DNA of 64,000 bases from Neorhizobium sp. JUb45. GTDB taxonomy: Bacteria > Pseudomonadota > Alphaproteobacteria > Rhizobiales > Rhizobiaceae. The translations under genes were made by a program, and so were the position numbers. The stretch lies in assembly GCF_004343585.1 (NCBI RefSeq), contig NZ_SLYW01000005.1:124001-188000 (forward strand), given 5' to 3'. Each line of letters begins with the position of its first letter. The stretch's first letter is position 1. Of this stretch, positions 36,872 to 45,150 are shown piece by piece. The notes beneath the pieces are model-generated. The model was given only the letters and a program-made list of their open reading frames with translations, was not told the DNA's origin and did not search any database.

Positions 36872-37712
36872 CGGGTTCCGCCTCGAATCGAATACGGTTG
36901 GGGTGAGTGAACACTTCGAAATCCTCGCCGCGCGACAGGGCGACGAGCGTCATTCCGGCGGCATCCGCAGTGCGGATGGCAAGGGCCGTTGGCGCCGAAA
37001 TGGCGATCAGTATCGGTGCGCCAAGGATGGCGGTTTTCTGCACCATCTCCACCGAGATACGGCTGGTGACGACGACCACGCCTTCACGTCCATGACGACC
37101 GGATCGCAGAACGGCACCGGAGAGCTTGTCGAGTGCGTTGTGGCGGCCGACATCTTCGCGCACCGCGATCAGACCTTCGCCGGGGATGAAAAAACCGGCG
37201 CCATGTACTGCGCGCGTCTGCGCATGCAGCGGCTGCGCGCTGTTCAGCGCCGAACTGGCAGTGGCAATATCGGCAGCCGACAGCACCATCTCGATAGCAG
37301 AAACATCCGGCACCGGCCGCATGGCCTGCTCGATGGATTCGATACCACAGAGACCGCAGCCAACGGGCCCCGCCATATGGCGGCGGCGGGCGCGCAACGC
37401 GTCCTCCTTGTCCTCCGCCAGCACTATCTGAACATCCAGACCATCACCTTCCTGCAAGACCTCGATCGTCTCGATCTCGGCCAGCGAGGCGATGATACCT
37501 TCGGTCAGGCTGAAGCCGGCGGCAAAGTCTTCGAGATCCGCCGGCGTGCCCATCATCACCGCGTGACTTGACCCACCATAGGAAAACGCAATCGGCACCT
37601 CCTCCGGCACAGACCGAACCGCCTTGCGCACCACGCCATCGCGCCGGATCGTCTGCGGCGCGGCAGCGGTCGTGGCAATCTGGAAATTCGGGCTGTGTTC
37701 GGCGGTCGACAT
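36861..37712 (-). CDS. fdhD: Formate dehydrogenase accessory sulfurtransferase FdhD
   Basis: 283 residues from the ATG at 37712, preceded by AAGGA; the frame opens at 37817. FdhD passes sulfur from IscS to the molybdenum cofactor so that the Mo carries the sulfido ligand that formate dehydrogenase requires. The C-x-x-C pair is C119/C122 in V-G-C-G-L-C-G-I-E-S. Also visible: A-V-H-G-A-G-F-F and R-E-D-V-G-R-H-N-A-L-D-K, the cofactor-binding part. It lies between fdsA (145 bases upstream) and fdsD (overlapping). Confidence 0.96.
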   Translation of the reverse strand: MSTAEHSPNFQIATTAAAPQTIRRDGVVRKAVRSVPEEVPIAFSYGGSSHAVMMGTPADLEDFAAGFSLTEGIIASLAEIETIEVLQEGDGLDVQIVLAEDKEDALRARRRHMAGPVGCGLCGIESIEQAMRPVPDVSAIEMVLSAADIATASSALNSAQPLHAQTRAVHGAGFFIPGEGLIAVREDVGRHNALDKLSGAVLRSGRHGREGVVVVTSRISVEMVQKTAILGAPILIAISAPTALAIRTADAAGMTLVALSRGEDFEVFTHPNRIRFEAEPDVS

Positions 37713-37857
37713 GAGGGGCATCCTTTGCACGGGAAGCGGCGACCTCACGGCCAATGCTTCCCCATTCTTGATGCCGGTCAAAATAGTCATCGGCGCCGCC
37801 CGCGCAACGGGCGACACATCATTCGTTTCTCGCCGTGGCCAAGCATCTGGAATGCGC

Positions 37858-40737
37858 TCATTCGGCCGCTTCCAGTTTGGCCGCGATACGGCGTGAGCGA
37901 CGGGACAATTCGTCGTAATCCTCCTGCCATTCGGTCGGGCCGTTGGAGGGCGACACCTGTACCGCCGTCACCTTGTATTCCGGGCAATTGGTTGCCCAAT
38001 CGGAGAAATCGGTGGTGATGACATTGGCCTGCGTGTCCGGGTGGTGGAAGGTCGTATAGACCACGCCCGGCGACACCCGATCGGTGATCAGCGCCCGCAG
38101 CGTCGTATCGCCCGAACGGCTGGCAAGCTTGATCCAGTCACCTTCCTTGATGCCGCGCTGTTCGGCATCGTGCGGGTGGATTTCCAGACGATCTTCCGCA
38201 TGCCAGGCAACGTTTTCGGTACGCCGCGTCTGCGCCCCGACATTGTACTGCGAAAGAATGCGGCCGGTGGTAAGCAGAAGCGGAAAACGCGGCCCGGTGC
38301 GCTCGTCGGTCGCCACATATTCCGTGCGGATGAATTTGCCCTTGCCGCGCACGAACCCATCGACATGCATGATCGGCGAACCGACCGGGAATTTTTCATT
38401 GCACGGCCACTGCACCGAACCCATTTTTTCCAGATAGTCGTAGGAGACCAATGCAAAGCTCGGTGTTGTCGCGGCAATCTCGTCCATGATCTGCGACGGA
38501 TGCGTATAGGCCCAGTTCAGCCCCATGGCCTGCGCCAGTTTCTGCGTCACTTCCCAGTCGGCATAACCATTCTTCGGGCTCATCACCTTGCGCACGCGGT
38601 TGATGCGCCGCTCGGCATTGGTGAACGTGCCGTCCTTTTCGAGGAAGGTCGAGCCGGGCAGGAAAACGTGGGCGTAATTGGCCGTCTCGTTCAGGAAGAG
38701 ATCGTGCACGACGACGCATTCCATCGCGGCAAGCCCCGCCGAGACGTGCTTGGTATCCGGGTCGGACTGCAGAATGTCCTCGCCCTGAATGTAGATGCCC
38801 TTGAACGAGCCTTCCACGGCGGCATCCAGCATGTTGGGAATGCGCAGGCCCGGTTCGTTGTTGAGCGTCACACCCCAGAGTTTTTCGAAAATGTCTCGCG
38901 TGGCATCGTCGGAGATATGGCGGTAGCCCGGCAGTTCATGCGGGAAGGATCCCATGTCGCAGGAGCCCTGCACATTGTTCTGCCCACGCAGCGGGTTCAC
39001 GCCAACGCCAGGGCGGCCGATATTGCCGGTGGCCATGGCAAGGTTTGCGATCGCCATCACCGTGGTCGAGCCCTGGCTGTGTTCGGTAACGCCGAGACCA
39101 TAATAGATGGCGCCATTGCCGCCGGTGGCAAACAGCCGGGCCGCACCGCGCACCAGTTCGGCCGGAACAGCGGTAAAACGTTCCGTCGCTTCCGGGCTAT
39201 GCGCCTCTTCCGAAACGAAAGCCGCCCAATCCGCGAATTCCGACCAGTCACAACGCTCGCGAATGAAAGCTTCGGCAAACAGACCTTCGGTGACGATGAC
39301 ATGCGCCAATGCGGTCATGACAGCGACATTGGTGCCGGGTTTCAGCGGCAGATGGTAAGCCGCCTCGACATGCGGTGTCTTGACCAGATCGATGCGTCGC
39401 GGATCGATGACGATCAGCTTTGCACCCTGCCGCAGCCGCTTCTTCAGACGAGACCCGAAGACCGGATGGCCATCGGTCGGGTTGGCACCGATAACGATCA
39501 CCACATCCGTCTGCTCGACACTGTCGAAATTCTGCGTGCCGGCAGACGTGCCAAAGGCCTGGCCGAGACCATAACCGGTCGGCGAATGGCAGACGCGGGC
39601 GCATGTATCGACATTGTTATTGCCGAACCCGGCGCGGATCAGTTTCTGGACGAGAAAGGTTTCCTCGTTGGTACAACGCGACGAGGTAATGCCGCCGATG
39701 GACTCGCGGCCATACTGATACTGGATGCGCCGGAATTCCGAAGCGATATGCGAAAACGCCTCCTCCCATGTCACCTCGCGCCACGGATCGGCGATATTTT
39801 CGCGGATCATCGGGTTGAGAATGCGGTCCTTGTGGCTGGCATACCCATAGGCAAAGCGGCCTTTCACGCAGGAATGCCCACGATTGGCCTGCCCATCCTT
39901 CCACGGCACCATGCGCACCAGTTCCTCGCCGCGCATTTCGGCCTTGAAGGAACAGCCGACGCCGCAATAGGCGCAGGTGGTGACGGCGGAATGTTCCGGC
40001 TGGCCGATTGCGATCACCGACTTTTCCGTCAGTGTCGCGGTGGGACAGGCCTGCACGCAGGCACCACAGGAGACACATTCGGAGTCTAGAAAATGCTCAT
40101 GCGCGCCGGGTGAGACCCGGCTCTCAAAACCGCGCCCTTCGATCGTCAGTGCAAACGTGCCCTGCACTTCCTCGCAGGCACGCACGCAGCGCGAACAGAC
40201 GATGCATTTCGACGGGTCATAGGTGAAGTAAGGATTGGACTCGTCCTTCGGCATCCATTTGGCGTTGATGGCGCCGTCATTGCGGGTGCGCACATGGTTA
40301 TCGCCCTCATACCCGTAACGCACATCGCGAAGGCCGACAGCGCCCGCCATGTCCTGCAATTCGCAGTCGCCATTGGCGGCGCAGGTCAGACAGTCGAGCG
40401 GATGATCGGAGATATAAAGCTCCATCACGCCGCGGCGAATATCCTTCAACCGGCCGGTCTGGGTATGGACGACCATGTTGGCCGCAACCGGCGTGGTGCA
40501 GGAGGACGGCGTGCCATTGCGGCCCTCGACCTCCACCAGACAGAGCCGACAGGACCCGAACGCATCCACCATATCGGTGGCGCAGAGTTTTGGGATCTGG
40601 ATGCCTGCCTCCATCGAAGCGCGCATGATCGACGTGCCTTCCGGCACGGTGATGGCGCGGCCATCGATGGTGAGCGTAATCTGTTTTTCGGAGCGGGAGG
40701 CCGGTGTGCCGTAGTCGATTTCATGAATGAGCGACAT
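37858..40737 (-). CDS. fdsA: NAD-dependent formate dehydrogenase subunit alpha (molybdenum catalytic subunit)
   Basis: 959 residues. An ideal AGGAGG lies seven bases before the ATG. Domain order: 2Fe-2S plant-type ferredoxin domain (C52, C63, C66, C80), a His/Cys cluster segment (H112, C116, C119, C125), two 4Fe-4S clusters (cysteines at about 178-188 and 221-231), a fourth 4Fe-4S cluster near 255-290, then the bis-MGD molybdenum domain. The Mo ligand is cysteine (C383 followed by H384 in R-V-C-H-S-P), not selenocysteine. It oxidises formate to CO2 in the cytoplasm and passes electrons to FdsB/FdsG. A palindromic mosaic element separates it from fdsB. Confidence 0.97.
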   Translation of the reverse strand: MSLIHEIDYGTPASRSEKQITLTIDGRAITVPEGTSIMRASMEAGIQIPKLCATDMVDAFGSCRLCLVEVEGRNGTPSSCTTPVAANMVVHTQTGRLKDIRRGVMELYISDHPLDCLTCAANGDCELQDMAGAVGLRDVRYGYEGDNHVRTRNDGAINAKWMPKDESNPYFTYDPSKCIVCSRCVRACEEVQGTFALTIEGRGFESRVSPGAHEHFLDSECVSCGACVQACPTATLTEKSVIAIGQPEHSAVTTCAYCGVGCSFKAEMRGEELVRMVPWKDGQANRGHSCVKGRFAYGYASHKDRILNPMIRENIADPWREVTWEEAFSHIASEFRRIQYQYGRESIGGITSSRCTNEETFLVQKLIRAGFGNNNVDTCARVCHSPTGYGLGQAFGTSAGTQNFDSVEQTDVVIVIGANPTDGHPVFGSRLKKRLRQGAKLIVIDPRRIDLVKTPHVEAAYHLPLKPGTNVAVMTALAHVIVTEGLFAEAFIRERCDWSEFADWAAFVSEEAHSPEATERFTAVPAELVRGAARLFATGGNGAIYYGLGVTEHSQGSTTVMAIANLAMATGNIGRPGVGVNPLRGQNNVQGSCDMGSFPHELPGYRHISDDATRDIFEKLWGVTLNNEPGLRIPNMLDAAVEGSFKGIYIQGEDILQSDPDTKHVSAGLAAMECVVVHDLFLNETANYAHVFLPGSTFLEKDGTFTNAERRINRVRKVMSPKNGYADWEVTQKLAQAMGLNWAYTHPSQIMDEIAATTPSFALVSYDYLEKMGSVQWPCNEKFPVGSPIMHVDGFVRGKGKFIRTEYVATDERTGPRFPLLLTTGRILSQYNVGAQTRRTENVAWHAEDRLEIHPHDAEQRGIKEGDWIKLASRSGDTTLRALITDRVSPGVVYTTFHHPDTQANVITTDFSDWATNCPEYKVTAVQVSPSNGPTEWQEDYDELSRRSRRIAAKLEAAE

Positions 40738-40789
40738 GCTGTGCCTCCTGTACAGAATGGTAATTGCCTTGATTGCTGCGGCGCTGCCT

Positions 40790-40963
40790 GCCCCCCTCTG
40801 CCCTGCCGGGCATCTCCCCCACAGGTGGGGAGATCACAAGAGGCGCGACCGGCGTTTCAAGAGAAACGTCAGTGAGAATGGAACGGGAAATGAGAAGCGG
40901 GGAACGGGAGGCGAACCGATCTCCCCCCTTGTGGGGGAGATGCCCGGCAGGGCAGAGGGGGGC
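40790..40963. repeat. Palindromic intergenic mosaic element (RIME-like) between fdsB and fdsA
   Basis: The two ends, 40790-40820 and 40933-40963, are perfect 31-base inverted copies (GCCCCCCTCTGCCCTGCCGG and on). Each arm runs into a smaller palindrome built on ATCTCCCC/GGGGAGAT. This is the style of the rhizobial intergenic mosaic elements (RIME) described in the 1990s. It lies inside the fds operon in the 258-base gap between fdsB and fdsA and leaves both coding regions whole. Confidence 0.75.
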
Positions 40964-40995
40964 GCCTTGCTCCGGCATTGCGTTCGAAAACACGA

Positions 40996-42564
40996 TCATT
41001 CCGCAGCCTCCACCATCGGTGCCGGCGAAAAATCCTCCGGGAAATGCGTCATCGCGCTCATCACCGGATAGGGCGTAAAACCGCCGAGCGCACAGAGCGA
41101 ACCGAACTTCATCGTGTTGCAGAGGTCGGCAAGCAGCGCCTTGTTTTTCTCCGGCTCGATGCCTTGAGCGATCCTGTCGACCGTTTCGACACCACGCGTG
41201 GAACCGATCCGGCAGGGCGTACACTTGCCACAGCTTTCGATGGCGCAGAATTCCATCGCGAACCGCGCCTGTTTCAACAGGTCGGCGGTATCATCGAACA
41301 CGGTAATGCCGGCATGACCGATCAACCCGTCTTTTGCGGCAAAGGCCTCATAATCGAACGGCGTATCGAACAGCGCGCGTGGAAAATAGGCGCCGAGCGG
41401 ACCACCGACCTGTACCGCCTTGACCGGACGCCCGGTTGCCGTACCGCCGCCGATATGATCGACGATCTCTCCAAGCGACAGACCGAAAGCCGTCTCGAAC
41501 AGGCCGCCATACTTCACATTGCCGGCAATCTGGATCGGGATCGTGCCGCGCGAACGGCCCATGCCAAAATCCTTGTAGAAGGCGGCGCCCCTGTCCATGA
41601 TCACCGGGATAGTCGCCAGCGAGATGACATTGTTGACGACAGTCGGCCGCCCGAGAAAACCCTGCAGCGCCGGCAATGGCGGCTTGGCGCGCACCACACC
41701 GCGTTTGCCTTCCAGCGAGTTCAGCAGCGAGGTTTCCTCGCCGCACACATAAGCCCCCGCCCCCGATCGGATTTCCAGATCGAACGCATGGGCAGAGCCG
41801 AGTACGGACGGTCCTATAATACCCGCCGCGCGAGAAATCTCGATTGCCCTGGTCATGGTGGCGATCGCATGCGGATATTCGGAACGGGTGTAGATGTAAC
41901 CCTTGGTCGCGCCCGTCGCGATGCCGGCGATCGCCATGCCCTCGATCAGCACGAAGGGATCACCCTCCATGATCATACGGTCGGCAAAGGTGGCGCTGTC
42001 ACCTTCATCGGCATTGCAGACGATGTCTTTCTGGGAAGCCTGCGCCTCCATCACCGTCTTCCACTTGATGCCGGTCGGGAAACCGGCGCCACCGCGACCG
42101 CGCAAGCCGCTCTCGGTCACCTGGGTGACGATATCGGCCGACGTCATGGTGACGGCCTTTTCCAGCCCCTTCAGCCCCTGATAATGGCGATAATCATCCA
42201 GAGAAAGCGGATCGGTGATGCCACAGCGCGAGAAGGTCAGGCGGGTCTGCTGACGAAGGAACGGAATTTCCTTCGTCAGCCCCAGACAGAGGGGATGACA
42301 GAGAGGATGATCATCGCCAGATAAAAAACCGGCATCGAAGAGTGATTTCACATCCGAGGCTTTCACCGGCCCGTAAGCCACACGGCCACGCTCGGTGCGC
42401 ACCTCGACCAGCGGCTCCAGCCAGAACATGCCGCGAGAACCATTGCGCACGATCCTGGCATCAAGGCCACGAGCGGCGATCTCGGCAGCGATGGCCGTTG
42501 TCACCTTCTCGGCTCCGAGCGCCAAAGATGCCGCATCACGCGGAACGAAAATCGTCACCGTCAT
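40996..42564 (-). CDS. fdsB: NAD-dependent formate dehydrogenase subunit beta
   Basis: 522 residues from the ATG at 42564, which overlaps the fdsG stop (ATGA); the frame opens earlier at 42657. A NuoF-like diaphorase: an N-terminal thioredoxin-like domain (about 1-130), the FMN/NADH site G-L-R-G-R-G-G-A-G-F-P-T-G at 153-165, and a 4Fe-4S cluster with C445, C448 and C451 in S-C-G-K-C-T-P-C plus a later cysteine in S-L-C-A-L-G-G. It passes electrons from formate oxidation to NAD+. Confidence 0.96.
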   Translation of the reverse strand: MTVTIFVPRDAASLALGAEKVTTAIAAEIAARGLDARIVRNGSRGMFWLEPLVEVRTERGRVAYGPVKASDVKSLFDAGFLSGDDHPLCHPLCLGLTKEIPFLRQQTRLTFSRCGITDPLSLDDYRHYQGLKGLEKAVTMTSADIVTQVTESGLRGRGGAGFPTGIKWKTVMEAQASQKDIVCNADEGDSATFADRMIMEGDPFVLIEGMAIAGIATGATKGYIYTRSEYPHAIATMTRAIEISRAAGIIGPSVLGSAHAFDLEIRSGAGAYVCGEETSLLNSLEGKRGVVRAKPPLPALQGFLGRPTVVNNVISLATIPVIMDRGAAFYKDFGMGRSRGTIPIQIAGNVKYGGLFETAFGLSLGEIVDHIGGGTATGRPVKAVQVGGPLGAYFPRALFDTPFDYEAFAAKDGLIGHAGITVFDDTADLLKQARFAMEFCAIESCGKCTPCRIGSTRGVETVDRIAQGIEPEKNKALLADLCNTMKFGSLCALGGFTPYPVMSAMTHFPEDFSPAPMVEAAE

Positions 42565-43040
42565 CGGCCAATCTCCCCAACGATGTCGGAAAGACAGTGC
42601 TCGTCGACGCGGCCATAAACCTCGCCATCCAGCATGGCGGCAGGCGCGCAGGCGCACAGGCCCAGACAGTAGACCGGCTCCAGCGTCACTGCGCCATCCG
42701 GCGTTGTCTGGTGAAAATCGATGCCGAGCAATTGCCGCACGCGATCGGCAACACGATCACCGCCCATCGACTGACAGGCTTCCGCCCGACAGAGTTTCAG
42801 CACATGCCGGCCGGCCGGATGATCGCGGAACTCGTGATAGAAGGTGACGACGCCATGCACTTCGGCGCGTGAAAGATTGAGTTCGCCGGCAATGACCGGC
42901 TTAACATCATCCGGCACATAACCGAACTCCGCCTGGATCGCATGCAGGATCGGCAGCAACGGGCCTTCGAGATGTTTGAGCTCGCGGACGATATCGCGCG
43001 AACGCTCGGCCATATCAGCCGTAGCGAGATGCATGTTCAT
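42561..43040 (-). CDS. fdsG: NAD-dependent formate dehydrogenase subunit gamma
   Basis: 159 residues (or 157 from the second ATG). NuoE-like thioredoxin-fold 2Fe-2S protein: cysteines C84, C89, C125 and C129 in L-C-R-A-E-A-C and Y-C-L-G-L-C bind the cluster. It is the first structural gene of the operon and is coupled to fdsB by a stop/start overlap. A 153-base gap separates it from the upstream LysR-type gene, which is on the same strand. Confidence 0.96.
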   Translation of the reverse strand: MNMHLATADMAERSRDIVRELKHLEGPLLPILHAIQAEFGYVPDDVKPVIAGELNLSRAEVHGVVTFYHEFRDHPAGRHVLKLCRAEACQSMGGDRVADRVRQLLGIDFHQTTPDGAVTLEPVYCLGLCACAPAAMLDGEVYGRVDEHCLSDIVGEIGR

Positions 43041-43178
43041 TCGTCAGCCTCCCAACCGACTTCTGTTCATGCAAGCGAGGCATCAACGGCGCAGCGCGCC
43101 AAAACACCCTCCTCCGCTTACATTTGCAAAGTTTCGCAGCAGGTTAGGGGAAGGGTCAATAGGATGATTACGTTACGC

Positions 43179-43195
43179 GATAGAACATTTCTATC
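43179..43195. promoter_or_regulatory. Candidate LysR-type operator upstream of fdsG
   Basis: Perfect inverted repeat GATAGAA-CAT-TTCTATC. It contains ATAG-N7-CTAT, the T-N11-A form bound by LysR-family regulators. It lies about 140 bases before the fdsG ATG and overlaps the end of the LysR gene. The next 60 bases toward fdsG would hold the promoter. Confidence 0.45.
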
Positions 43196-44087
43196 AATCC
43201 GGATCGATAACACCCAGATGTCGCGCCTCATGCAGCAGCGCCGAGACCAGCGGCGTAAACGGTTCGCGATGGGTGGCGACAAGCCCGACAATGTGGCTGG
43301 CCTTCGGTTCGACGATGGGAATGGTGCGGATCTGCGCCGAAAAACCGAATGAACGCGCGACGTTACGTGGCATGATGCTGGCCCAGCGCCCTGTGCCGAC
43401 ATGCGCGAGCAGCACGACCATCGAGTTCGATTCCAGCATGGTGCGAACATCGACGCCCGCGCTTGCCAGATGCTGGTTGATGATCCGGCGGTTCTGGTTA
43501 TCCGGCGTCAGAAGGCAAAGCCTTAGACCCGCCATGTCTTTCCAGGTCACTTCTTCGCGATCTGACAGCGGCGTGCCCTCTGCCGTGACCAGCGTGTAAT
43601 GTTCGGCATACAGCGGAACAGTGGTAACGCGACCGAGCGGCTCGTTGTCGAGATAGGTCAGACCGGCATCGATCTCGAAATTTTCCAGCTGGCTCAGCAC
43701 CTGCAAGGAGGTGCGCGACACGACGGAAAACGTCACTTCGGGGTGCTTGGCCTGAAACGGTTCTGTCAGTTTTGGGATCATGGCAAGCGCCGTCGGGATC
43801 GCGGCCAGCCGGATATGCCCGGCCAGCCCCTTGCGCGCAGCCCGCATTTCCTCCCGCATCGTGCGCGTATCACCGACGATGCGGCGTGCCCATTCCAGCA
43901 CGCGCTGACCTTCGGGTGTCAGCCCCTGAAAGCGCGATCCGCGCACCACCAGACCGACACCAAGCGTTTCTTCCAACTGCCGGATCGCTGCCGACAGCGT
44001 CGGCTGGGAAATGCCGCATTCCTCGGCGGCACGTCCAAAATGCTGCTCGCGCGCCAGCGCAATGAAAAATTCCAGCTTGTCGATCAT
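43194..44087 (-). CDS. LysR-family transcriptional regulator of the formate locus
   Basis: 297 residues. The N-terminal winged helix-turn-helix (about 1-60) reads F-F-I-A-L-A-R-E-Q-H-F-G-R-A-A-E-E-C-G-I-S-split-P-T-L-S-A-A-I in typical LysR form, followed by a periplasmic-binding-like effector domain. It sits directly upstream of fdsGBA on the same strand, the place of FdsR-like regulators in other FDH operons. Control of fds by formate is inferred from this position and from the candidate operator. Confidence 0.88.
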   Translation of the reverse strand: MIDKLEFFIALAREQHFGRAAEECGISQPTLSAAIRQLEETLGVGLVVRGSRFQGLTPEGQRVLEWARRIVGDTRTMREEMRAARKGLAGHIRLAAIPTALAMIPKLTEPFQAKHPEVTFSVVSRTSLQVLSQLENFEIDAGLTYLDNEPLGRVTTVPLYAEHYTLVTAEGTPLSDREEVTWKDMAGLRLCLLTPDNQNRRIINQHLASAGVDVRTMLESNSMVVLLAHVGTGRWASIMPRNVARSFGFSAQIRTIPIVEPKASHIVGLVATHREPFTPLVSALLHEARHLGVIDPD

Positions 44088-44156
44088 GGCAACTCCCTCG
44101 AAACAAGCGCTAGCCGGTTACGCTCGTCAATTCAACAGATTGCAACGGCCGGATGA

Positions 44157-45089
44157 TCAGAGTTGCAGCGCATCCGTGATGCTTTTCAGAAGTTCGGCAC
44201 TGCGTTTCAGCGCCACTTGCTCGCTCGGGGAGAGATCGGGAAGCATATCGAAGGCCACGCCATTGGCGCCGATCACCCGCGGCAGAGATAGCGCCACCTG
44301 CTCGACCCCGGCCACATGATCCGTCACCAGCGACACCGTCAGAACCGCACCTTCGTCGCGGGCAATGGCCCGCACGATACGGGCAATGCCGGCGCCGATA
44401 CCGTAATAGGTCGCCCCCTTGCCCTCGATGATCTTGTAGGCGGCGTTTCTGACATTGTCGTCGATCTCGGCGCGGACCTTGTCTGTCAACGGTGCGCCGA
44501 TCTGCTGGGCAAACGACGCCAGATCGACGGAGCTGGCACGCGCACTGTGCCAGGCCAGAACCTCGCTATCCCCATGTTCGCCGATCACGTCGGCATGGAT
44601 CGATTGCGGCGAGATGTTCAGGTGGCGTGCAATCAGGCTGCGAAACCGGGCCGTGTCGAGGATCGTGCCCGAGCCGATGACCCGCTGCGAAGGCAGACCG
44701 GACAGGCGCTGGGTGATGAAGGTGATGGCATCCACCGGGTTCGACGCCACCAGCAGGATGGGATTGCTGACGACGGACAGAACCTGCCCGACGATCTGCC
44801 GGAAAACCTCCGTGTTGCGGCCCAGAAGCTCAAGCCGTGTCTCGCCCGGTTTCTGGCTGGCACCGGCCGCAAGGATGACGATACCGGCACCATCGAGATC
44901 CGAATATCCCCCGGCCCGGACGCGCGTGGCCGACATGAACGGTACGGCATGGGCGATATCCTCGGCCTGCGCCACCGCCAGCGCCTCGTTGCGGTCGATG
45001 ATCACGACCTCGCTGACATAACCGGTAATGGCGAGCGCAAAGCCCACCGAACTCCCCACCATGCCCGCGCCGATAATACCGATCTTCAT
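44157..45089 (-). CDS. L-lactate dehydrogenase (LDH/MDH superfamily)
   Basis: 310 residues from the ATG at 45089; a GTG three codons earlier is the other option. NAD motif G-A-G-M-V-G at 7-12. The specificity residue is glutamine (Q79 in A-S-Q-K-P-G-E-T-R), which marks lactate rather than malate dehydrogenase. Catalytic R85, R148 and H172 (G-E-H-G-D) are present. It would interconvert pyruvate and L-lactate with NADH. It lies between the fds regulator and an iron-type alcohol dehydrogenase, all minus strand, so a shared redox role is possible. Confidence 0.88.
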   Translation of the reverse strand: MKIGIIGAGMVGSSVGFALAITGYVSEVVIIDRNEALAVAQAEDIAHAVPFMSATRVRAGGYSDLDGAGIVILAAGASQKPGETRLELLGRNTEVFRQIVGQVLSVVSNPILLVASNPVDAITFITQRLSGLPSQRVIGSGTILDTARFRSLIARHLNISPQSIHADVIGEHGDSEVLAWHSARASSVDLASFAQQIGAPLTDKVRAEIDDNVRNAAYKIIEGKGATYYGIGAGIARIVRAIARDEGAVLTVSLVTDHVAGVEQVALSLPRVIGANGVAFDMLPDLSPSEQVALKRSAELLKSITDALQL

Positions 45090-45150
45090 GAAAAACACTC
45101 TGTGAAAGCTGGCCGTGACTATAGGGCGAAAAGCGCAGGGGTATTTGATA

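Noticed and set aside
37858-40737. Possible selenocysteine formate dehydrogenase
   Set aside because: The Mo ligand position is an ordinary cysteine codon and no in-frame TGA is present in the gene.
44157-45089. Malate dehydrogenase assignment
   Set aside because: The substrate-specificity position is glutamine in A-S-Q-K-P-G-E-T-R, which points to lactate dehydrogenase; the TCA malate dehydrogenase is expected near sucCD beyond the right edge.
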